A stretch of DNA of 64,000 nt, taken from Sphingomonas sp. Root710 (GTDB lineage: Bacteria > Pseudomonadota > Alphaproteobacteria > Sphingomonadales > Sphingomonadaceae). A program made the translations under genes and the position numbers. Location: the NCBI RefSeq assembly GCF_001429065.1, contig NZ_LMIB01000001.1:1656172-1720171 (forward strand), in the 5' to 3' direction. This document shows positions 9,101 through 17,139 of the stretch, one piece after another (positions within the stretch are counted from its first letter, which is position 1; every line of letters begins with the position of its first letter). The notes under the pieces were generated by a model. The model worked only from the letters and a program-made list of their open reading frames with translations. It searched no databases and had not been told where the DNA came from.

Positions 9101-10834
9101 GAGCGCAAGCGCATGTTCGCGCTGCCCCGGTCGAGCTGGGCCGATTATTCCGCGAAGCTGATCTCCAAGGGCGGCGGCGTCTTCCCGCGCGACCAGAAGG
9201 AGATCCCGATCACCCCGCAGGTCAAGGCCGCACTGGGCATTGAAGACGATGTGCTCGATCCATCGGCGCTTATCGCGGCGATCCTCAAGGCGCCGGTCGA
9301 CCTCCTCTGGTTCGGCGGGATCGGCACCTATGTGAAGGCGCGCTCCGAAACCAATCCCGAAGTCGGCGACCGAGCGAATGAAGCACATCGCGTCGATGGC
9401 GATCAGGTCCGTGCGCGGGTGATCGGCGAAGGCGCCAATCTGGGCGTGACCCAGGCCGGACGCATCGCCTTCGCGGCGAAGGGCGGGCGGATCAACACCG
9501 ACTTCATCGACAATTCCGCGGGTGTCGACTGCTCGGACAATGAGGTCAACATCAAGATCGCGCTCAACCGCGAGATGATCGAGGGCCGCCTCGCCTTCGA
9601 GAAGCGAAACGCGTTGCTCGAGAAGATGACCGGGGACGTCGCGCATATCGTGCTGGAGGACAACCGGCTGCAGACGCTTGCGCTGTCGCTCGCCGAAAGG
9701 GGCGGCGCGGAGGCGCTGCCGTCGCAGCTGCGCGTCATCGAGATCCTGGAGGAAGCGGGCCGCGTCAACCGCGCGGTCGACGGATTCGACAATAACGAGA
9801 TGCTGCTGCGCCGCGCGCAGGACCAGCACGGGCTGACCCGGCCCGAGCTGGCGGTGCTGCTGTCGCACGGCAAGCTGGCGCTGCAGGACGCGATCGAGAA
9901 TAGCGAGCGGACCGCTGATCCGATGCTGACTCCGTTGCTGCACGCCGCCTTCCCGCTGGCGATGCAGAAGGAGCATGCCGACGCGATCGACGCGCACCGG
10001 TTGCGCCCGCAGATCATCGCCACCAAGATGTCGAACCGGGTGATCAACCGGATTGGCCTCGTCGCGCCGTTCGAGATGGCGGAGGAGGAGGGCTGCTCGC
10101 TGGCGCAGGTCGCCGCGGCCTATTTCACGATCGACGCGCTGTTCCAGCTCGAGCCGTTGTTCACTAAGGTCGAACAGGCGACGATCACCGAACAGGCGCG
10201 CTTGACGCTGCTCGACACCCTCGCCGAACTTGGCCGGTCGCACGTCGCCGACCTGCTGCGCAGCACCGCGCCCGACACCGACATCGGCACGATGGTCGAT
10301 ATGCTGCGGCCCGGTCTCGCACGGCTCGATAAGGCGCGGGGCGAACTGATCAAGGCCGAGGCGCGCCAGCAGTCCGAGATGTTGCGCCAGCGGATCGGCA
10401 CCGACGGGGTCGACAAGGCGCTGATCGACGCGGTGACGCGGATCGCCGAACTGGAAGGCGCGATCGGCACCGCTGCGCTGGCAAGCGAACTGGCCGCCGA
10501 TGAAGTCGACGTCACCCGCGCCTATGTCGTGCTGGGCGAAGCGCTGGGCCTCGACTGGGCCAAGTCCGCCGCGATGCGCTTCCGCAGCGCAGACAGCTGG
10601 GAAAGGTTGCTCGTCGCAGGGCTGGCGCGCGAGTTCGGCCAGATCCGGCTCGATTTCCTGGCACGCCACGGCAAGACCGATCCGGGCAAGGCGGTTCGCG
10701 ACTGGATCGACCAGCATCAGGCGCGCGCCGATCAGTTCCGTCAGACTGTCGAACGCGCGCGGGGCGCGGCCGCGCCAACCGCGGCGATGCTCGGCCAGAT
10801 CGCCGCACAGGCGCGCGCACTGCTCACGAGATGA
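6173..10834 (+). CDS. gdhB: NAD-specific glutamate dehydrogenase (180-kDa class)
   Basis: A 1553-residue enzyme of the large bacterial NAD-dependent glutamate dehydrogenase class, which deaminates L-glutamate to 2-oxoglutarate and ammonia. The long N-terminal region (about 1-700) contains ACT-like regulatory segments. The catalytic core follows, with GGLRWSDRRDDFRTE near residue 765, PTGAKGGFYPK with the catalytic Lys near 798, and the Rossmann-like motif GCGDMSGDVFGNGM near 940. The length matches the roughly 1600 residues usual for the class. In Pseudomonas aeruginosa the family is called gdhB and in Caulobacter gdhZ. Third-position G+C is very high and a 1284-residue antisense frame is a by-product of that. 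It appears to be monocistronic. Confidence 0.95.
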   Translation: MDTATKMPEASDAQDFTQIFAKALTTGALPGETDDLSGERLDAAAAFLAQTARRRLPGAAAIAIQSIAGNSGGRRLMRIAVVNDDMPFLVDSVSATLAAQGVEVRRLLHPVAAVRRDQDGGLIALLPQGSTGERHESLIYLEAERIDARERQALAQTIARVLADVRAAVRDWPQMQVTLRDAAESLPDGEGAALLRWLLDGNLTLLGHRVDSARGEASERLGILRVGEPVLWRASIAQAAVEWFESGGAAPLLMKSDCRSTVHRRAPLDLIVTPVRTGKKVTGLSVHAGLWTSAALRAATEDIPVLRSRLAALEERLGFDPRGHAGKALHHALSELPPDLILALPPEALERVALTAMSLVDRPRPRIEMARSTLGEHLVAFVWLPRELLTTARRTAIAEMLTDATGATMSNWSLHLGEGDIAQIRYMFDLPPEASTPDSAPLDARLTEMLRGWEPAVEAQLAELETGNRSARLAIDYAESFPIAYRTHSTPAEAATDIVRLNALPDGDARSCRLYRSDKDPENRLRMKIYRRGALIPLSEAVPVLENFGFRVIEEIPTTLDGEKPSFIHEFRLDLADAATAASLIERAGIAEAAIAATLEGRAENDLFNELIVTVGLSPDEALLFRAWFRYLRQTGFAYGLGTAVEALKKAPGVARDVIAYFRALHHPSRSDKAEAERINGEIETGLKKVKAIDDDRMLRRFRAVVRATLRTNAFSPAAAEALAFKIDSSGVPGLPAPVPWREIWVYSPRVEGIHLRGGPIARGGLRWSDRRDDFRTEILGLMKAQVVKNAVIVPTGAKGGFYPKQLPSMADRDAWLAEGTESYRIFIRALLSVTDNIVEGKVVHPPKVAIRDGDDPYFVVAADKGTATFSDVANAIAVERGFWLGDAFASGGSHGYDHKAMGITARGAWVSVQRHFAEMGVDVQKDEIRVVGCGDMSGDVFGNGMLLSETIRLVAAFDHRHIFLDPDPDAAKSYAERKRMFALPRSSWADYSAKLISKGGGVFPRDQKEIPITPQVKAALGIEDDVLDPSALIAAILKAPVDLLWFGGIGTYVKARSETNPEVGDRANEAHRVDGDQVRARVIGEGANLGVTQAGRIAFAAKGGRINTDFIDNSAGVDCSDNEVNIKIALNREMIEGRLAFEKRNALLEKMTGDVAHIVLEDNRLQTLALSLAERGGAEALPSQLRVIEILEEAGRVNRAVDGFDNNEMLLRRAQDQHGLTRPELAVLLSHGKLALQDAIENSERTADPMLTPLLHAAFPLAMQKEHADAIDAHRLRPQIIATKMSNRVINRIGLVAPFEMAEEEGCSLAQVAAAYFTIDALFQLEPLFTKVEQATITEQARLTLLDTLAELGRSHVADLLRSTAPDTDIGTMVDMLRPGLARLDKARGELIKAEARQQSEMLRQRIGTDGVDKALIDAVTRIAELEGAIGTAALASELAADEVDVTRAYVVLGEALGLDWAKSAAMRFRSADSWERLLVAGLAREFGQIRLDFLARHGKTDPGKAVRDWIDQHQARADQFRQTVERARGAAAPTAAMLGQIAAQARALLTR

Positions 10835-10935
10835 AAGGTAACTTATTGTAGAATCGTCCCGTTGGATCATTGTCACCCTGCCTGCAGCGCGCCTATCATC
10901 GTGAACGCAAGGGGTGCTGACGATGGGATCTGCGC

Positions 10936-11032
10936 ATGGTAAATCGCGCGTCGGTTCGATCGATCTTCCCCGTCTGCGGCTGATGGGAGGCAGCGGCTGA
11001 TGCGATCGATCCTGCTGCGGGGCTGTCGGTGA
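10936..11032 (+). promoter_or_regulatory. Chain of three coupled mini-ORFs (leader) before the reductase gene
   Basis: Three tiny frames run head to tail. MVNRASVRSIFPVCG (10936-10983) overlaps by TGATG with MGGSG (10983-11000), which overlaps by TGATG with MRSILLRGCR (11000-11032). The stop codon of the last overlaps the GTG start of the reductase at 11029. The reductase GTG has no Shine-Dalgarno of its own, so re-initiation after the leader is plausible. Peptides 1 and 3 share an R-S-I motif and have a Cys near the end. A regulatory leader is inference; chance open frames in G+C-rich DNA remain possible. Confidence 0.35.
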
Positions 11033-11991
11033 GCGGCTTCAACTATCTGATGCTGGCCGGCGCCGGCCTCGCCGTCCTGCTGTTCATCCTGCTTGCCTTC
11101 GTGCTCACGCGCCGCAGCCATGGCGGTGGCGGGTTCGAGGCGCCCGATCCGCGTCCCGCCGTTCCCGTCGCCTCTCCCGCCTCCGCGCCGCCGGCAGCAG
11201 CACCGGCGCCTTTGCCGCCCTATGCCGCCTGGCGGCTGGTCGGGCGCGAGATCGCCAATCCGGATTCGGCCGGCGGACCGCTCTACCGGCTGCGCCTGGA
11301 GCCCGAGGATGGCCTGCCGCGCTGGCGTGCCGGGGCGGTCGCCAACATCTATTGCGGCCCGCCCGCCGACGTTCTGGAAGGCGAAGCGGCGCTCGGCGCG
11401 CCGGCCGGCGACTATATGATCGGCTCGCTGCCTGAAGAGGGCGCGATCGAGATCGTCGTGCGGCTGTGCGCACAGCAAGGCCCCGATCAAGGCCGCCGCT
11501 CGCGCTGGTTGTGCCAGGAGATCGGGACCGGGCAGCAGGTCGCGCTCGCGCTGCGCGACACCCCCGGCTTCCTGCCCCCGCCCGACGACACCCCGCTGAT
11601 CCTGATCGGCAATGCGACCGGCCTCGCGGGGCTGCAGGCGCAGATCAAGGCGCGGCCCGCGGGGACGCGCAACTGGCTGATCTTCGGCGACCGCAACAGT
11701 TCGGGCGACAAGGTGCTCGCCGCGGTGATCACCGACTGGGTCGCGTCGGGCCATCTCGAACGTTGCGACCTCGTCTTCCCCGGCGAGGGCCGCGAGCAGC
11801 GCCATGTCACCGACCAGATCGAGGACGCGCAGACCCCGCTGCTCGACTGGGTGTTCGCGGGCGCCGCCATCTATGTCTGCGGCAGCAGGCTGATGGGCGA
11901 CGACGTCAACTCCGCGCTGCTCAGCCTGCTCGGCGAGGACGTGCTGCAGGAGATGACCGACCAGGGCCTCTACCGCCAGGCGGTCTACTGA
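11029..11991 (+). CDS. Membrane-anchored flavin/NADPH reductase module (FNR-like)
   Basis: A 320-residue protein with one N-terminal membrane helix (residues 7-27, then an Arg-Arg stop-transfer), a Pro/Ala linker to about residue 62, and a ferredoxin-NADP reductase-like domain resembling the C-terminal half of sulfite reductase flavoprotein or cytochrome P450 reductase. Visible landmarks are the segment LILIGNATGLAGL for nucleotide binding, IYVCGSRLMGDDV, and a C-terminal aromatic end QAVY, where Tyr would stack on the FAD. The flavodoxin-like FMN domain found in full diflavin reductases is missing, so electrons must go to a separate partner. The gene uses a GTG start overlapping a mini-ORF stop. 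It converges with, and overlaps by 7 bases, the ribbon-helix-helix gene on the other strand. Confidence 0.75.
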   Translation: MSGFNYLMLAGAGLAVLLFILLAFVLTRRSHGGGGFEAPDPRPAVPVASPASAPPAAAPAPLPPYAAWRLVGREIANPDSAGGPLYRLRLEPEDGLPRWRAGAVANIYCGPPADVLEGEAALGAPAGDYMIGSLPEEGAIEIVVRLCAQQGPDQGRRSRWLCQEIGTGQQVALALRDTPGFLPPPDDTPLILIGNATGLAGLQAQIKARPAGTRNWLIFGDRNSSGDKVLAAVITDWVASGHLERCDLVFPGEGREQRHVTDQIEDAQTPLLDWVFAGAAIYVCGSRLMGDDVNSALLSLLGEDVLQEMTDQGLYRQAVY

Positions 11992-12236
11992 TCCTCCACC
12001 CCCGCAGCGGTGGCCCCAGCCACCGCCCGCCGGAACAGCCAGACCCGGATCGCGCTGGCGAGGTTGGGCAGGGCGTCATCCTGGACCCGTTCGGCGTCGA
12101 TCCGCGCGACCAGCGCGTTGAGCGGCACCGCCTCCTCCCCCGCCGCGCGGACCAGCGCATCCCAGAAGACCGGCTCGAGCGTGATCGAGGTGGCGTGGCC
12201 GGCAATGTTCACCGAACGCTTGACCGGGCCCGCCAC
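11985..12236 (-). CDS. Ribbon-helix-helix domain protein
   Basis: An 83-residue protein matching the small RHH_4 family: KRSVNIAGHATSITLEPVFW is followed by helices with ALVARIDAER and LASAIRVWLF. Such proteins are presumed DNA-binding dimers with a beta-strand contact surface (RSVNIAG). I chose the GTG start at 12236, 16 bases after the phaB stop codon, because the family usually starts a few residues before KRSV. The open frame extends further upstream but would run into phaB. It is the last gene of a leftward run with phaB, hemH and the molybdopterin enzyme. Its target is unknown. Confidence 0.8.
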   Translation of the reverse strand: MAGPVKRSVNIAGHATSITLEPVFWDALVRAAGEEAVPLNALVARIDAERVQDDALPNLASAIRVWLFRRAVAGATAAGVEDQ

Positions 12237-12252
12237 CGCGCGATCCCGTTCG

Positions 12253-12975
12253 TCAGTACATGTGCTGGCCGCCGTTGACCGACATCGTCGATCCGGTGAC
12301 GAAGCCCGCATTCTCGGCGCACAGGAAGGTCACCGCGCGGGCGATCTCGTCGGCCTGACCCAGACGGCCGACCGGCACGCGGGCAACGATCTTCGCCAAC
12401 ACGTCCTGCGGCACCGCGGCGACCATGTCGGTGTCGATATAGCCCGGCGCGATCGCGTTGACGGTGACCCCGGCCTTGGCGCCTTCCTGCGCCAGCGCCT
12501 TGGTGAAGCCGTGGATGCCCGACTTGGCGGCGGCATAGTTGACCTGGCCGTACTGGCCGGCCTGGCCGTTGATCGAGCCGATGTTGACGATCCGGCCCCA
12601 GCCGCGCGCGCGCATGCCCGGGAAGGTGGCCTTCGCCATGTTGAAGCAGCCGCCCAAATTGGTGTCCATCACCTCTTTCCAGTCCTGATAGCTCATCTTC
12701 AGGATGGTGCCGTCGCGGGTGATGCCGGCATTGTTGACAAGGATGTCGACCGGGCCCAGCTCGGCCTCGACCAGCTCGGCGCCCTTCTGGCAGGCGTCAT
12801 AATCGGCGACGTCCCACTTATAGGCCTTGATGCCGGTCCGGTCGGTGAAGGCCTTCGCGCGCTCCTCATTGCCGGCATAGTTGGCGGCGACGACCACGCC
12901 CGCGTCCCTCAGCGCGAGGCTGATCGCCTCGCCGATGCCCCTGGTTCCGCCGGTAACGATCGCGACACGCGCCAT
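12253..12975 (-). CDS. phaB: Acetoacetyl-CoA reductase (NADPH)
   Basis: A 240-residue classical short-chain dehydrogenase. It has the cofactor motif TGGTRGIGEA, NNAG, the catalytic Ser in IGSINGQ, and YAAAK (Tyr-x3-Lys). The stretch NYAAAKSGIHGFTKALAQEG and the end TMSVNGGQHMY are characteristic of PhaB/PhbB, which reduces acetoacetyl-CoA to (R)-3-hydroxybutyryl-CoA for polyhydroxybutyrate synthesis. A good Shine-Dalgarno (GGGAG) precedes the ATG. The PHA synthase and thiolase genes are not in the window, so phaB is separated from the rest of the pathway. Confidence 0.9.
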   Translation of the reverse strand: MARVAIVTGGTRGIGEAISLALRDAGVVVAANYAGNEERAKAFTDRTGIKAYKWDVADYDACQKGAELVEAELGPVDILVNNAGITRDGTILKMSYQDWKEVMDTNLGGCFNMAKATFPGMRARGWGRIVNIGSINGQAGQYGQVNYAAAKSGIHGFTKALAQEGAKAGVTVNAIAPGYIDTDMVAAVPQDVLAKIVARVPVGRLGQADEIARAVTFLCAENAGFVTGSTMSVNGGQHMY

Positions 12976-13074
12976 ATATTTTCTCCCGAGTAAGAAATGA
13001 TGCTCCGCGATGCTAGTGCCGGATGTCCGGCAGGGAAAGCGTCTGAAGCGGCTAAAATTTGGTCCAGATATGAT

Positions 13075-14139
13075 TCATTTCGAATCATCACCCGCCGCTA
13101 TCCATCCGCCAAGTTGCTCCACGATGACATGGTCGAGCATCGCGATGCCCGGAGCGTCGTCATTGAGGCAGGTCAAATAGGCGAAGCGTTCGCCCCCCGC
13201 CGCGAGATATTGCTCACGCCCGCGCAGCGCGAGTTCCTCGAGGGTTTCGAGACAATCGGCGGCGAAGCCGGGTGCGACCACCGCGATCCGCCGGACGCCC
13301 TCGCGCCCCAGCCGCTCGAACGTCGCCTCGGTCGAAGGATCGAGCCACTTGGCGCGGCCGAAACGCGACTGGAAGCTGACGATCAGATCGCGGCCCAGCG
13401 CCTGTCCGAGCAGCCGCGCGGTCTTCTGGCAATGGCAATGATAGGGATCGCCAAGGTCGAGGGTGCGGCGCGGCATGCCGTGGAAGCTGGCGACGATCGC
13501 GTCGGGCTCAAAATCCAGCCCCGCCAGTTGCTCGCGGACCGATGTTGCCAGCGCGTCGATATAGGCGGGATGGTCATGATAGGGCGGCAGGGTCCGCAGC
13601 GCAGGTTGCCAGCGCATCCCCGCGGCGGCGAGAAAGACCGCGTCGTTGACGCTGGCGGTCGTCGCCCCGCAATATTGCGGATAGAGCGGCGCGACGAGGA
13701 TGCGTTCGCAGCCCTGGGCCTTCAGCGCGGCGATCCGATCGGCGATGGCGGGCCTGCCGTAGCGCATCGCATGATCGACGATGACCCGATCGCCGAAGCG
13801 CGTGGCGAAGCGATCGCGCAGCGCCGCCGCCTGCCGCGCGGTGATCGCGGCGAGCGGGGAGCCCTCCTCGGTCCAGACCTGGTCATAGGCATGGGCGGAC
13901 TTCTTCGGGCGGACGTTGAGGATGATACCGCGCAGGATCGGCTGCCAGAGCAGAGCAGGGATCTCGACCACGCGGCGGTCCGACAGGAACTCGGCGAGGT
14001 AACGCCGCACCGCTGCCGCGGTCGGCGCATCGGGCGTGCCGAGGTTGACCAGCAGGACGCCGATGCGGGGGGCGGGAACCGGCGGGTGCGCGATTGGCAG
14101 TGCGGGCGCCGGCATGGCGCCGGAGGAAAGATCGCTCAT
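13075..14139 (-). CDS. hemH: Ferrochelatase
   Basis: A 354-residue enzyme that inserts Fe(II) into protoporphyrin IX in the last step of heme b synthesis. Landmarks are GVLLVNLGTPDAP, the active-site His in VASFHGMPRRTL, GDPYHCHCQKTARLL, and VAPGFAADCLETLEEL. The start was placed at the ATG at 14139, which overlaps the stop of the upstream molybdopterin enzyme gene by 4 bases; the open frame continues upstream only as a shadow of that gene. The overlap implies co-transcription. phaB lies 99 bases downstream on the same strand. Confidence 0.95.
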   Translation of the reverse strand: MSDLSSGAMPAPALPIAHPPVPAPRIGVLLVNLGTPDAPTAAAVRRYLAEFLSDRRVVEIPALLWQPILRGIILNVRPKKSAHAYDQVWTEEGSPLAAITARQAAALRDRFATRFGDRVIVDHAMRYGRPAIADRIAALKAQGCERILVAPLYPQYCGATTASVNDAVFLAAAGMRWQPALRTLPPYHDHPAYIDALATSVREQLAGLDFEPDAIVASFHGMPRRTLDLGDPYHCHCQKTARLLGQALGRDLIVSFQSRFGRAKWLDPSTEATFERLGREGVRRIAVVAPGFAADCLETLEELALRGREQYLAAGGERFAYLTCLNDDAPGIAMLDHVIVEQLGGWIAAGDDSK

Positions 14140-16394
14140 GCGTCGGCCAGCCGCAGCGGAAGATGGCGCAGGCGCTTGCCGGTGGCGGCGAAGACGGCGT
14201 TGGCGATAGCGGGCGCGACGGGCGGGACCGCGATCTCCCCCGCCCCGCCCGGGGCAGCCTTGGACGGGATCAGCTCGACGCGTATCTCGGGCATGGCGGT
14301 GAGCGGCGGGAAGCCGAGACCATCGAAATTCTGTGCGGTCACCATGCCCCCCTTGATCGACACCGCATTGCCGAGCGCGTTGCACAACCCCCAGTAGATC
14401 GAGCCTTCGATCTGCTGCCGGACGATATCCGGATGGATCACCCGGCCGAGGTCGGCGACCGCGGTGATGTTCGACACCCGGATCTCCTCCCCCTCGATCC
14501 GGGTTTCGGCGAGGATCGCGACATGGCTGCCGAAGCAGCTGTGCACCGCAACCCCCTGCCCGACGCCGGGCTCGCCGCCCTGCCACGCGCCGATCGACGC
14601 CGCCATCTGGAGGCAGCGGGCGAGCCGGGGCTGGTGCGACAGCGCCTGCATGCGGAAGGACAGCGGATCGAGCCCGGCGACCAGCGCGACCTCGTCGATG
14701 AAACTCTCGGTGAAGAAAGCGGTGTAGCTGTTGGCGACCGAGCGCCACGCGCCGACGGGAACGCCGGTCAGCGCCTCGGCATGTTCGACCGCGAGCGCGT
14801 CGATCGCATAGGGCGGCACCGCGCCTTCGATCGATCCATATTCGGGGCCGTAGCTGTCTTTCATCGGCTTGCCGCCCATCCGGTCGAGCGTCTGCCCGCC
14901 CATCGACGGCGCGGCGATGGTGGCGGACCAGCCTGCGATCGTGCCGCCCGCGCCCAGCCGCGCCTTCATCCGCGCCATGGCGGGCGGGCGGAAGCGGCTG
15001 TGCTGGATATCCTCACGCCGCGGCCAGACGAGCTGGACCGGCTTCTTCAGCTTCTGCGCGATGATCGCGGCCTCGACCGCGGCGTCGACCTCTCCCTTGC
15101 GCCCGAAGCCGCCGCCGACCAGCGTGGGATAGATCGTCACCCGCCCCTCGTCGAAGCCGATCGCGGCGGCGACGGCGGCGCGGGTCATCGGCGCGGCCTG
15201 GGTCGGCACCCAGATCTCGACGCGATCGTCGGTGAAGCGCGCGGTGGCGGTGAGCGTCTCCATCGGCGCGTGGACGATCATCGGCACCGAATAACTGGCG
15301 TTGATCACCCCCTGCCCGGCCAGCGCCGCGTCGGGATCGCCGCGTTCGGTGAAGCGCTTCGCATCGCCGCCGTCGAGCGCCGCCGACAGCGCGCGGCGGA
15401 TCGAGCCGTCGTCCGGCCGCGCCTTGCTCGTCTCGAACTCGACAGCGAGCGCCTGGAGCCCGCGATCGGCGGCCCACCAGTTGGTGCCGACCACCGCGAC
15501 CCAGCCGGGATTGGTGAGCACCGCCATCACCCCCGGGGTCGCCTCGGCATCGGCGGTGGTCATCTTCGTGGGCCGCGCGCCGCCATAGGGGCCGTGCGCG
15601 ATCGAGGCATAGACCATGCCGGGCAGGCGGATATCCGCGCCGAACTGCGCCGATCCGTCGACCTTGGCGGGCAGATCGATGCGCGGCACCGACTGGCCGA
15701 CCAGGGTGCGCTCCGCCGCCTCGCGCAGCGGGACGGTATCCGGCGGGATCATCCCCGCCGCGGCCCCAGCCAGCTCGCCGAAGCGGATGCGGTCGTCGCC
15801 GCGGACGACGAAGCCGGCAGCGGTGTCGCAGGCGTTCCAGTCGATCTTCCAGCGCTCCGCCGCCGCCATGCAGAGTAGCGCGCGCGCCGCCGCCCCCGCC
15901 TCGCGCAGCCGGCTTTCGAACACGCGGATCGACGAGGAACCGCCGGTCATCGTCAGTTTCATCCGCATCGCGATCTCACGCGCCGCCCATTGTCCCGGGC
16001 CGTGGAGCCAGGCGGGGAGCCGCCGTTCCAGCTCCTCTTCGACGGGCAGGCTGTTGGCGTAGATCGGGTTGATCGGCGCGGGTTCGACCCCGACCGTGCG
16101 CCAGTCCGCGCCCAGCTCATCGGCCAGGATCTGCGGCAGCGACGTATAGACGCCCTGCCCCATCTCCGCCTGCGGCACCGCGACGATGACGCGGCCGTCG
16201 GCGCCGATCTTGAGATAGGCGTTGAAGACATGCTCGCCCGGCCCGGCCAAGAGATTGGGCGCATAATTGCGCGGCCAGACCGCCCAGCCGACCACCAGCC
16301 CGGTCGCGAGCCCGCCGCCAATGAGCAGCTTGCGCCTGGTGATGCCATGGCCGGCCTTGCCCGGCCCTCCCCCCCGATCGATGCGTGCGTGCAT
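14136..16394 (-). CDS. Molybdopterin-binding subunit of a xanthine dehydrogenase-family enzyme (IorB-like)
   Basis: A 752-residue large subunit of the two-subunit isoquinoline 1-oxidoreductase / aldehyde oxidase type. The N-terminus has a twin-arginine signal (ITRRKLLIGGG) followed by a hydrophobic helix, so the protein is exported folded or anchored on the periplasmic side. Cofactor and active-site motifs include PQAEMGQGVYTSLPQILADE, GGGFGRKGE, and near the C-terminus GGAGEIAVPPVAPAIANAV with the catalytic Glu. No gene for the small 2Fe-2S partner subunit is adjacent: hemH follows and a decayed gene precedes. The substrate cannot be told from sequence; N-heterocycles or aldehydes are the usual substrates. 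Confidence 0.88.
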   Translation of the reverse strand: MHARIDRGGGPGKAGHGITRRKLLIGGGLATGLVVGWAVWPRNYAPNLLAGPGEHVFNAYLKIGADGRVIVAVPQAEMGQGVYTSLPQILADELGADWRTVGVEPAPINPIYANSLPVEEELERRLPAWLHGPGQWAAREIAMRMKLTMTGGSSSIRVFESRLREAGAAARALLCMAAAERWKIDWNACDTAAGFVVRGDDRIRFGELAGAAAGMIPPDTVPLREAAERTLVGQSVPRIDLPAKVDGSAQFGADIRLPGMVYASIAHGPYGGARPTKMTTADAEATPGVMAVLTNPGWVAVVGTNWWAADRGLQALAVEFETSKARPDDGSIRRALSAALDGGDAKRFTERGDPDAALAGQGVINASYSVPMIVHAPMETLTATARFTDDRVEIWVPTQAAPMTRAAVAAAIGFDEGRVTIYPTLVGGGFGRKGEVDAAVEAAIIAQKLKKPVQLVWPRREDIQHSRFRPPAMARMKARLGAGGTIAGWSATIAAPSMGGQTLDRMGGKPMKDSYGPEYGSIEGAVPPYAIDALAVEHAEALTGVPVGAWRSVANSYTAFFTESFIDEVALVAGLDPLSFRMQALSHQPRLARCLQMAASIGAWQGGEPGVGQGVAVHSCFGSHVAILAETRIEGEEIRVSNITAVADLGRVIHPDIVRQQIEGSIYWGLCNALGNAVSIKGGMVTAQNFDGLGFPPLTAMPEIRVELIPSKAAPGGAGEIAVPPVAPAIANAVFAATGKRLRHLPLRLADA

Positions 16395-16521
16395 GGCGGC
16401 ATGATAGGCGGGGCGGCGGGAGAGGAGAAGGGGGTTGGCGGGGAGATTTGGGCGACGCGCCAGTTGCGAATGATTCGCGGAAAATCGGGGTGCATGGGGT
16501 TGTTGTGCGAATTTTGTGTTT

Positions 16522-16866
16522 TTATTTTTTCTGTCCCTGTGGCCGACATGCCGGGCCGCGCCCGCGCGGCGGCACTCGGCGCAGCGGGCTCGGCAAAGCG
16601 AGCGACCGAGGCTCGATTGGTGGCGCGCACATAGCGCGAGATTTCCCTGATCCGCGCGGAATGCCAGCCATGTTCCAGGCGTTACGATTGCCGCGCGGCG
16701 CGCCGCTGCCCTTGCCGCCGTGCATGCGGCAGCGCCGGTTGCCTTTGACGGCGGGCGAGCGGCACGGCGTTCCGGATCGGGTGCGGGCTCCGCAGCGTGG
16801 CGCGTTGGCGAGGATTTCGGGTTGTGCGGATTGGGTTGCTACGTTCTGCACAGTGACGGCTACCAT
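16522..16866 (-). pseudogene. Frameshifted HGGxSTGAP-motif small protein
   Basis: The frame from 16866 encodes APRCGARTRSGTPC and RCRMHGGKGSGAPRG, then GNRNAW. This is the well-known small Cys-rich family with the HGGx(S/G)GAP motif, common in prophages and islands. After NAW the expected continuation (K/E)HG...SA is found only in the neighbouring frame (EHGWHSARIREISRYVRATN). A single-base deletion at about 16673 therefore breaks the gene. The continuation frame then runs without stop into the molybdopterin gene, so the 3' end is also lost. It may be a real pseudogene or a sequencing error. The function of the family is unknown; a Zn-binding role is suggested by its cysteines. Confidence 0.65.
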
Positions 16867-17139
16867 CAATTGATCGAGGCACCGAGTTTGCTGCTGAAAC
16901 CCTACATGGCAAGAACAAACAGGAAACACGCTTAAGCCATTATTCGGACGAGGCCGGTTGGCGATGCCTAAAGCCGGGCCGGCAAAAGACTGGTCTGCAA
17001 TAATGGAAAGCGGAAAACCCACCGATCCGCGGCCGATTCGTCATCGTTCGCTGAAGCACGGCGCTGCGCTATCTGCACCGGCCCGTGGAACGACCCTACC
17101 GCGGCTTTCGTTCTGGCCCGACTTCCAAGGAGTTCCCCC

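Noticed and set aside
7022-10876. A 1284-residue open frame antisense to glutamate dehydrogenase
   Set aside because: It follows from the very high third-position G+C of the sense gene; no start signal, no domain.
14140-14748. N-terminal extension of the ferrochelatase frame
   Set aside because: It overlaps the coding strand of the molybdopterin gene in another frame, and hemH homologues start near 14139.
15959-16630. A 223-residue minus-strand frame
   Set aside because: Only its first 20 or so residues continue the frameshifted HGGxSTGAP gene; the rest is a shadow of the molybdopterin gene.
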